Shown here piece after piece: positions 1 through 5,163 of a stretch of 7,447 bases of DNA. Every line of letters begins with the position of its first letter. Position 1 is the first letter of the stretch. The position numbers and the translations under genes are program-made. The stretch covers positions 1 through 7,447 of the forward strand of contig JAFZVO010000014.1 in assembly GCA_017617775.1 (NCBI GenBank), in the 5' to 3' direction. The stretch is from Bacilli bacterium (GTDB lineage Bacteria > Bacillota_I > Bacilli_A > RFN20 > CAG-826). The notes under the pieces were generated by a model, which saw nothing but the letters and a program-made list of their open reading frames with translations, was not told where the DNA came from and did not search any database.

Positions 1-699
1 AAGAAGAATGACGCCCACATCGGTATTTATATGGATCTCACCGGTGACAACATCGAAGTTGAACTCGATGGTGAAAAGACTAACATGGAGAAATTTAATC
101 TCAAGTTATCAATTCCAGAGCAGACAACTCCAGAAGAAAATGCTAGTTTGGTCGGCGGCCTTTTAACTTTCTTTGAAGATGGTTTATTTGGTGGTTACAA
201 AATCCAATACATCCAAGAGAAAGATGAGAACCACCTCACCCTTGTCCCAGTTATCGACTTGAATAAACTCATGGAATTCGTCGCGGAGAAAACGGGAGAA
301 GAGGTGTCTAGTTCCAGTGAAGAGAGTTCTTCTCAAGAAGAATTCGTGATTCCATCCGACTTTATTGATGATGTTTTAATCGCGACTTATAAAGGAGAGA
401 AAATCGACGTCACAGTGCCTGTTTCTCTCAATGATTTGATGTTCCAATTATATTGGTATGGTTTTGATATCTTTGATCCAACTGAAGAATATCCTCTTGA
501 GAAACACGAAAAAGGAACTCACCCAACTGAAGAAGATATCAAGAAGATCAACGAGACATTCAATTCTGATGAGCGTCTCTTAAAACATTACGATTTAGAT
601 GCTTTGGTGAAATATAAAGCGGCGTTAGTCCCTGCTCCAGTTTTGGAATACCGCGATTTCAATCAATTAACAATGACTTTATCAAGGGCTGAACTATAA
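1..699 (+). CDS. Unrecognised protein, 3' part only (5' end outside window)
   Basis: The reading frame is open from base 1, ten codons before the first ATG (31). That ATG has no Shine-Dalgarno, so the true start probably lies upstream and 232 C-terminal residues are visible. I do not recognise the family. Counting from the ATG at 31, residues 1-88 are a mixed alpha/beta stretch rich in acidic residues (for example DLNKLMEFV near 76-84). Residues 92-104 are a low-complexity Ser/Glu linker (SSSSEESSSQEE). Residues 105-222 form a second probably folded part with DVLIATYKGEKIDV and many aromatic residues. No membrane helix is visible in this part; an N-terminal signal or anchor could exist outside the window. 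The stop overlaps the next ATG by one base (TAATG), so it belongs to the ABC operon. It may be an accessory or extracytoplasmic partner of the exporter, but this rests on position alone. Confidence 0.8.
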   Translation, partial: KKNDAHIGIYMDLTGDNIEVELDGEKTNMEKFNLKLSIPEQTTPEENASLVGGLLTFFEDGLFGGYKIQYIQEKDENHLTLVPVIDLNKLMEFVAEKTGEEVSSSSEESSSQEEFVIPSDFIDDVLIATYKGEKIDVTVPVSLNDLMFQLYWYGFDIFDPTEEYPLEKHEKGTHPTEEDIKKINETFNSDERLLKHYDLDALVKYKAALVPAPVLEYRDFNQLTMTLSRAEL

Positions 700-1658
700 T
701 GGAGAACGTTGACGAGAGAGAAGTTGTAATTGACGTTGACCACCTCACGAAAGACTACGGTTATGGTCGAGGTGTTTTCGACGTCTCCATCAAAGTTCAC
801 AAAGGCGAATGCTATGGCTATCTCGGTCCTAACGGCGCGGGTAAATCCACGACCATTCGTCATATCATGGGCTTCTCTAAACCCCAAAAGGGTTCAATCA
901 AAATCCATGGTTTAGAAACTTTTAAAAACACGAATAAGCTATTAGGTGAAGTCGGTTATCTCCCCGGCGAGCCATCCATTCCAAAGGGACTTGATGGTTG
1001 GGGTTTCTTACGCATGATGCAAGGTATGCGTGATGAAAGAAACGACGAGAGACTCAATTACTTATTAGATTTATTCAAATTAGATCCCGGACTTCCAATT
1101 AAAGAGATGTCCTTGGGTGATAAAAGAAAACTCGCGGTGGTCGCTGCCTTTATGAACGACCCTGATGTCTTGATTTTAGACGAGCCAACCTCTGGTCTCG
1201 ACCCGATCATGCAGAAGGTCTTCATCGACTTTGTCGTCGAAGAGAAGAAGAGAGGTAAAACTATCCTCTTATCCTCCCACATCTTCTCCGAAGTGGAAGC
1301 GACTTGTGACGTGATCTCCATCATCAAAGATGGTGTCCACGTCTCAACGTTTAAAGCGAAAGATATCAAGAGAAGAAAGGAAGCCACCTATATCCTTTAC
1401 TTCCTCGATTTAGATAATTTAAGAAAATACAAAGAAAGATGCCCATTCAAAGTCCTCGATGTCAATGAGACAATTTTAACGATGACTGTGGAATTCTTAC
1501 GTAAAGAGCAATTCCATGATTTCTTTGAATCTTTAGCTGGTATTAAAGTCAGACAATTTGCCGAACAGAAATATACTTTACAAGATTACTTCATCTCCTT
1601 CTATAAAGAGGAAAAAGAGTTTGGTGGACTCGGTGGAGTCGTGGGGAACAAAAAATGA
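699..1658 (+). CDS. ABC transporter ATP-binding protein, ABC-2 exporter type (first of two paralogues)
   Basis: This is the cytoplasmic ATPase subunit of an ABC-2-type exporter; it would hydrolyse ATP to drive a membrane permease. Visible motifs are Walker A GPNGAGKST (43-51), GYLPGE at the Q-loop position (86-91) with no glutamine, a divergent signature MSLGDKRK (137-144), Walker B VLILDEP (157-163), D-loop SGLDP (165-169) and the switch histidine H194 in SSHIF. Catalytic Glu162 is present. Residues from about 225 form a C-terminal domain ending in YTLQDYFISFY, as in many exporter ATPases of this class. The 319-residue length is normal. The start at 699 overlaps the previous stop, with AAGGG at 684-688 as a moderate Shine-Dalgarno 10 bases upstream. 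The gene ends in an ATGA overlap with the next ATPase. Cargo cannot be read from the sequence. Confidence 0.97.
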   Translation: MENVDEREVVIDVDHLTKDYGYGRGVFDVSIKVHKGECYGYLGPNGAGKSTTIRHIMGFSKPQKGSIKIHGLETFKNTNKLLGEVGYLPGEPSIPKGLDGWGFLRMMQGMRDERNDERLNYLLDLFKLDPGLPIKEMSLGDKRKLAVVAAFMNDPDVLILDEPTSGLDPIMQKVFIDFVVEEKKRGKTILLSSHIFSEVEATCDVISIIKDGVHVSTFKAKDIKRRKEATYILYFLDLDNLRKYKERCPFKVLDVNETILTMTVEFLRKEQFHDFFESLAGIKVRQFAEQKYTLQDYFISFYKEEKEFGGLGGVVGNKK

Positions 1659-2602
1659 GAAAAGAAAAAGAATTAGAGACAACCCCAATCGATGACGATG
1701 TGATCGTTAAACTCGAAAACGTCACGAAAGACTACGGCAAAGGTCGTGGCATTTTCGATATCAATTTAGAGGTCAGAAGAGGAAAGACCTTAGGGTATTG
1801 CGGGACGAATGGGGCCGGCAAAACCACAACCCTCAGACACATGATGGGATTCCTCAAACCCGATAAGGGAACAGTCAGAGTCTTCGGACTTGATCCATAC
1901 AAAAATAGTGAAAAAATCATGGCAAAAATCGGTTATTTGCCAGGTGAAATCGCTTTCCCACTTGTGGAAAACGGTTCAGAGTTCCTCGAGATTCAAGCGG
2001 AATTAACCGGTCAGAAAGATATGAGCAAAGCGGAACGAATCATCAATATGATGCAACTCGACCCAACCGCGAATATCAGAAGAATGAGTAAAGGTATGAA
2101 ACAGAAGACCGCGATTGTCGCCGCCTTCATGAACAGTCCTGAACTCATCATCCTCGATGAACCGACAACAGGTCTTGATCCTTTGATGAGAGAAGCGTTC
2201 GTCAACCTCATCAAAGAAGAAAAAGCTCGTGGCGCGACCATCGTCATGTCCAACCATATGTTCGATGAACTAGAAGAGACATGCGATACAGTGGCCTTCA
2301 TCAGAGATGGTCATATCCTCGATATCGTCGATATGGAAACAATCCATAACCGACCATTCAGAGAATATAAGATCGGATTCTATGAGCAAGAGGATTTCGA
2401 ATCCGCGGATACTTCTCAAGTTGAAGTGCTCGCGAAGAAAGAAAAGGACTTACAATATATCGTCCGCGTTCCATTAGAGAAGACAGATGGTATGTTCCGA
2501 GAACTGAAGAAACATCACATCCGTTATATCTCGGAAGTCCAATACACATTAGAACAATATTTCTTAGAACACGTCGTAGGAGGTAAGAAAGATGGAAAAT
2601 AA
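1655..2602 (+). CDS. ABC transporter ATP-binding protein, ABC-2 exporter type (second paralogue)
   Basis: This second ATPase is clearly homologous to the one before it along its whole length, including the opening TKDYG.GRG.FD block and the C-terminal YTLEQYFLEH. Motifs are Walker A GTNGAGKTT (50-58, with Thr where Pro is usual), GYLPGE (93-98) replacing the usual Q-loop glutamine, signature MSKGMKQK (144-151), Walker B LIILDEP (164-170) with Glu169, D-loop TGLDP (172-176) and switch His201. Both paralogues therefore keep the catalytic residues, unlike heterodimers with one dead site. The start at 1655 overlaps the previous stop by four bases (ATGA), with GGGGA at 1643-1647 as Shine-Dalgarno. 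The two products may form a heterodimer on the permease encoded next, or each may form its own homodimer; the sequence does not decide this. Confidence 0.97.
   Translation: MRKEKELETTPIDDDVIVKLENVTKDYGKGRGIFDINLEVRRGKTLGYCGTNGAGKTTTLRHMMGFLKPDKGTVRVFGLDPYKNSEKIMAKIGYLPGEIAFPLVENGSEFLEIQAELTGQKDMSKAERIINMMQLDPTANIRRMSKGMKQKTAIVAAFMNSPELIILDEPTTGLDPLMREAFVNLIKEEKARGATIVMSNHMFDELEETCDTVAFIRDGHILDIVDMETIHNRPFREYKIGFYEQEDFESADTSQVEVLAKKEKDLQYIVRVPLEKTDGMFRELKKHHIRYISEVQYTLEQYFLEHVVGGKKDGK
2578..2584 (+). promoter_or_regulatory. Strong Shine-Dalgarno for the ABC-2 permease
   Basis: AGGAGGT lies seven bases before the ATG at 2592, inside the last codons of the second ATPase. It is the best Shine-Dalgarno in the window and fixes the permease start despite the 11-base overlap of the two genes. 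It suggests the permease is initiated independently and not only by coupling. Confidence 0.85.
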
Positions 2603-3647
2603 TGAAACAGCATTACAAGAACAGGTTGTTCAACCAGAACCAGCGCCTGCTCCAAGTAGAAATGAAGTTAAGAAACATAAGCACTTCATCTCTTTACCGC
2701 TTTTCAAACAATCTTTAAAAGCGAACTGGTTGATGTGGCTCGTGATGAGCCTTGGCTGCGCCGCCATCTTCGTGATTATCAACCTCGCAATCGGCACAAA
2801 ACAAATCTTCACTAACATCAACATGTCCGAAGTCAGCGGTTATGTTGAAGAAGAGAGTTTGAGCTGGTTACAAATCTTAGGCTTATTAGAGAAGATGGGA
2901 TTCTCTCTTAACCGTATTCAAGTCATGTCGCAGATTGATATGGATGCGATTATGAATGACCTCATCTACAAGATTGCCGGTGTTATGTTACCAATGATCT
3001 ATGTCATGGTCGTCTCCAACAAACTCGTCGCCGCGCAGGTCAACGATGGCTCAATGGCTTATGTTTTATCCACTCCCACTAATCGTAAAACTGTGGTGAT
3101 GACTCAGTTCATCTTCTTATTCGTCTCTGTCACAGCGATGTATGTCATCGTCACTGGCTTAGCCTTAGGTAGCGAAGCCATTGCGAATGCGATTAAACTC
3201 GCGAATAACCCAGAGGCTACAAACGTCAGAGTGCCTTTAAGATCATTCTTATACTGCATGGGTAGTTACACATCCATCCTTGCCTTAGGCGGCATCTGCT
3301 TCGGTGCTTCTTGTTATTTCAATAAGAGCAGCAACGCGACAGTCGTCGGTGGTGGTGTCTGTGTCGTCTCCTTCTTAGCCTGTATCTTAGGCTTATTCGG
3401 TAACAAAGTCTTCGTCGCCGTCGGCGTCGGTGTGGAAGCGATGAGAGTTTTCGATTATTTCTCAATGTTCACTCTTGTCGATACTGATTCGATGAGCAAT
3501 TTCGCCAAAGCGGTCAATGAAAATGACTTTGTGAACTATACAGGCATCTATAACTGGATCTGGAAATATGGCATCATGGTCGCCATCTTCCTCATCTTCT
3601 CATTTGCGGGTGGCAAATACTTCACCAAGAAAGACTTACCATTATAA
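2592..3647 (+). CDS. ABC-2-type transporter permease
   Basis: This is the membrane subunit of the exporter. A cytoplasmic tail of about 30 residues, rich in Glu, Gln, Pro and Ala (PEPAPAP at 15-21), is followed by an amphipathic segment (ISLPLFKQSLKANW, 33-46). Six probable membrane helices lie near 46-68, 125-145, 170-192, 218-240, 249-268 and 323-341. The segment NDGSMAYVLSTPTNRKTVV (151-169) after helix 2 matches the conserved cytoplasmic loop of ABC-2 permeases, and the end FTKKDLPL (344-351) matches the family's usual F-x-[KR]-[KR]-D-L-P-L tail. The first extracytoplasmic loop (69-124) is fairly large. Its start is fixed by a perfect Shine-Dalgarno. It follows the two ATPases and precedes a second membrane protein by two bases. 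Export of a peptide, lipid or drug is typical of the family; the actual cargo is unknown. Confidence 0.93.
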   Translation: MENNETALQEQVVQPEPAPAPSRNEVKKHKHFISLPLFKQSLKANWLMWLVMSLGCAAIFVIINLAIGTKQIFTNINMSEVSGYVEEESLSWLQILGLLEKMGFSLNRIQVMSQIDMDAIMNDLIYKIAGVMLPMIYVMVVSNKLVAAQVNDGSMAYVLSTPTNRKTVVMTQFIFLFVSVTAMYVIVTGLALGSEAIANAIKLANNPEATNVRVPLRSFLYCMGSYTSILALGGICFGASCYFNKSSNATVVGGGVCVVSFLACILGLFGNKVFVAVGVGVEAMRVFDYFSMFTLVDTDSMSNFAKAVNENDFVNYTGIYNWIWKYGIMVAIFLIFSFAGGKYFTKKDLPL

Positions 3648-3649
3648 TA

Positions 3650-4909
3650 ATGAAAAAGAATAACAAAGAAATAATAGCAGAAATAGCGGAAGAACCCGCT
3701 CCAATTGAAATCGCCGAAGAAGTGGTCGACACTTCTAAAGTGGAAGCTTCAATGAGTGAATCCCTTTCCGAATACGATCATAAAATGATCGATAATGATA
3801 TCAAATATCGCGGTCCTCTCTCATACCGACATTTTAGAATAATCGGTTGGCTCGCTTTGACTATCGCGGCGATTTCCACAGTGATTGGCGTCGCGGCAAC
3901 AGTTGGTCTTATCCTTGGGACAATGACGCCTGAGGACGCCCAAACAATGAGCATAGTTTCCGAAGTGATGTCCTTCTTTCAAGCGTTGCCATTACCATTA
4001 TTTTTAATCGCGAACTTCGCGGTGATTTTACAAGGTAAAAACAAATACAAAAAACTGCTCATGACATATGGCGGTATTTTCCTCGCCATCTATATCGGAT
4101 TCCTCATCGTCTATTATCACTATATTGTGATGTTGATCATGAAAATGGGGGGTGTTGGATTTGTCGAAGCCAGAGAGAAATCAGTGGAATACCTCGCGTC
4201 CGTCGGCGCGGAATATAGCCTCGTCATCAACGTTTTCGTCGATTTATTCATGTGTGTTCTCATCATGTTCTTCATCGATTACACCCCAACCAAAATATTC
4301 ACTGGTAAAAAGGTTATTATCTTTAGATTGTTTGTGATTTTCCCGATTGCCTACGAAATACTATCAGCAGTTTTGATGGGATTATTATCTTTAAGCGGAA
4401 AAGTCGAAGGATTTGTCTTGGCGCTTCCTCCGGAGATCTTACCGATGATTGGTAAAAAACCAGTCGGTATGATTATCGCCTTCGTCTTGGTGTGTATCTA
4501 TATCAGACTCAGAAAGAGAAGATATTTGAAAAAAGGTGGAACAGAAGAAGGATATCAACTCTATGAGCAGACAAACCGCAATTCATTTAAGTTTGCGAGA
4601 GTGATGTCTCTCATCTTCTTCCTCGTCGCATTGGTGGACCTAATCGTCTCCGTCATTGGGTTAGCCCTCGCGGAGAGTACATTCCCTGAAGATCCGGAGA
4701 CAGCGATGAATGCAATGTTAGAGATTTTATCCGCGTTTACTATCAGTAAATCCGTCTGTTTGGTCTTCGTCATTCCGTTCATCTTGCTCTTCTCTTATCT
4801 CAAACAGCATAAGAATCCAGGACTTGATAAGTTCGTGCCGATCGGTGGAATTGTCTTCCTCATCTTCGCGATTTTTGAGGCGGCTTTCCTCAGCATCCTC
4901 TTGATGTAG
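3650..4909 (+). CDS. Unrecognised nine-helix membrane protein, ABC operon
   Basis: This is a 419-residue integral membrane protein that I cannot assign to a family. Residues 1-55 are a polar, acidic cytoplasmic tail containing EIAEE twice (11-15 and 20-24). Probable membrane helices lie near 64-90, 105-128, 136-163, 188-209, 221-247, 271-285, 317-341, 365-385 and 396-418. Basic loops (QGKNKYKK, TKIFTGKK, RLRKRRYLKK, KQHKNPGLDK) all fall on one side, which fits nine helices with the N-terminus inside and the C-terminus outside. I see no ABC, peptidase or known transporter motif. It starts two bases after the permease stop (TAATAATG) with only weak purine-rich sequence upstream, so it probably depends on translational coupling. 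It is the last gene before the terminator. It may be a second membrane subunit or an accessory of the exporter; that is inference from position. Confidence 0.88.
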   Translation: MKKNNKEIIAEIAEEPAPIEIAEEVVDTSKVEASMSESLSEYDHKMIDNDIKYRGPLSYRHFRIIGWLALTIAAISTVIGVAATVGLILGTMTPEDAQTMSIVSEVMSFFQALPLPLFLIANFAVILQGKNKYKKLLMTYGGIFLAIYIGFLIVYYHYIVMLIMKMGGVGFVEAREKSVEYLASVGAEYSLVINVFVDLFMCVLIMFFIDYTPTKIFTGKKVIIFRLFVIFPIAYEILSAVLMGLLSLSGKVEGFVLALPPEILPMIGKKPVGMIIAFVLVCIYIRLRKRRYLKKGGTEEGYQLYEQTNRNSFKFARVMSLIFFLVALVDLIVSVIGLALAESTFPEDPETAMNAMLEILSAFTISKSVCLVFVIPFILLFSYLKQHKNPGLDKFVPIGGIVFLIFAIFEAAFLSILLM

Positions 4910-4930
4910 AGATAAATAATTAATTTTATA

Positions 4931-4954
4931 GGCAATCTTCGGGTTGCCTTTTTT
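4931..4954 (+). terminator. Intrinsic terminator of the ABC operon
   Basis: Seven base pairs form between 4931-4937 (GGCAATC) and 4942-4948 (GGTTGCC), including one G-T wobble. They close a TTCG loop through a C-G pair, the very stable C(UUCG)G tetraloop. Six Ts follow (4949-4954). It lies 21 bases after the stop of the nine-helix protein. The opposite strand has no T run, so it acts only in the + direction. Confidence 0.93.
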
Positions 4955-4980
4955 GTTACACATATACGCATATGTTACAC
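4954..4980 (+). repeat. Direct repeat TGTTACAC x2 flanking the palindrome
   Basis: TGTTACAC occurs at 4954-4961 and again at 4973-4980, start-to-start distance 19 bases. The copies bracket the palindrome just after the terminator. Paired direct repeats can be activator sites, but two 8-mers in AT-rich DNA could also arise by chance. The second copy contains most of the candidate -10. Confidence 0.5.
4960..4975 (+). promoter_or_regulatory. Operator-like palindrome with central CG
   Basis: ACATATACGCATATGT is a 16-base inverted repeat in which seven of eight pairs match; only positions 4966 and 4969 do not. The centre is CG, as in operators of LacI/GalR-family repressors, which often control galactoside operons. 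It lies between the -35 and -10 of the candidate promoter, where a bound protein would block RNA polymerase. No regulator gene is in the window, so the identity of any binding protein is inference. Confidence 0.35.
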
Positions 4981-5094
4981 TTGTACATTTATGGGTTATA
5001 TTTCACTCGTGTGTATGATAGAATGACTAATGAAAATGATACGCAGAATTAATTAACTATTATTGCTTTTTAAAACGCGATTATTTTTTGTTGT

Positions 5095-5112
5095 CCTATG
5101 CGCCTACATGGG
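5095..5112 (+). promoter_or_regulatory. Short leader hairpin upstream of the mini-ORF
   Basis: CCTATG (5095-5100) can pair with CATGGG (5107-5112), six pairs including one wobble, around a six-base loop. It ends nine bases before the purine-rich AGAAAGG Shine-Dalgarno of the leader. Its sequence overlaps a segment that can instead pair with 5138-5147, so the two structures would exclude each other. Confidence 0.3.
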
Positions 5113-5128
5113 TAAATCTCTAGAAAGG

Positions 5129-5161
5129 ATGATGTTAGTTAGGCATAACATCTACAAGTAA
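5129..5161 (+). CDS. Possible ten-codon leader peptide before the symporter
   Basis: Two adjacent in-frame ATGs (5129 and 5132) open a mini-ORF reading MMLVRHNIYK and ending in TAA at 5159-5161. The stop is two bases before the symporter ATG at 5164. AGAAAGG (5122-5128) is the only good Shine-Dalgarno in this part, but it touches the first ATG and is three bases from the second, closer than usual. If translated, termination next to the symporter ATG could feed re-initiation there. The peptide has no recognised motif or run of a single amino acid that would suggest classical attenuation. It may simply be a chance ORF. Confidence 0.35.
   Translation: MMLVRHNIYK
5131..5152 (+). promoter_or_regulatory. 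Hairpin between Shine-Dalgarno and symporter start
   Basis: GATGTTA (5131-5137) and TAACATC (5146-5152) form a perfect 7-bp inverted repeat with an eight-base loop. No Shine-Dalgarno sits next to the symporter ATG (5164); the nearest, AAAGGA at 5124-5129, is 34 bases away in linear sequence. Folding this hairpin would cut the effective distance to about 12 bases. The repeat is directly visible; its role in start selection is inferred. Confidence 0.5.
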
Positions 5162-5163
5162 TC

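Larger units (their letters stand above)
4953..4981 (+). promoter_or_regulatory. Candidate promoter for the symporter/galactosidase operon
   Basis: TTGTTA (4953-4958) and TACACT (4976-4981) are spaced by 17 bases, with a TG extended -10 element at 4973-4974. Initiation would be near 4988, leaving a leader of about 175 bases. An alternative -10, TATGAT at 5014-5019, matches the consensus better but has no acceptable -35 at the right distance. The operator-like palindrome fills the spacer of the first candidate. The call rests on hexamer resemblance only. Confidence 0.35.

Noticed and set aside
31..699. ATG at 31 as the true start of the first gene
   Set aside because: The frame is open to base 1 with no stop, and the ATG at 31 has no Shine-Dalgarno; the gene is more likely cut by the window edge.
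1058..1387. Minus-strand ORFs within the first ATPase (and similar ones at 2003-2301 and 2358-2549)
   Set aside because: They lie antisense to strongly supported ATPase genes, have no family resemblance or Shine-Dalgarno, and are explained by codon bias of the + strand genes.
1656..1658. TGA read as tryptophan (Mollicutes code)
   Set aside because: All visible tryptophans are TGG, no gene has an internal in-frame TGA, and this TGA forms a normal ATGA stop/start overlap.
5014..5019. TATGAT as the main -10 of the sugar operon
   Set aside because: It matches five of six consensus bases, but no acceptable -35 lies 16-18 bases upstream; kept only as an alternative.
5069..5084. Catabolite-control (cre-like) site around AAAACGCGAT
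   Set aside because: It has the central CG but at least three mismatches to the cre consensus, including the flanking G and C; AT-rich chance similarity is likely.
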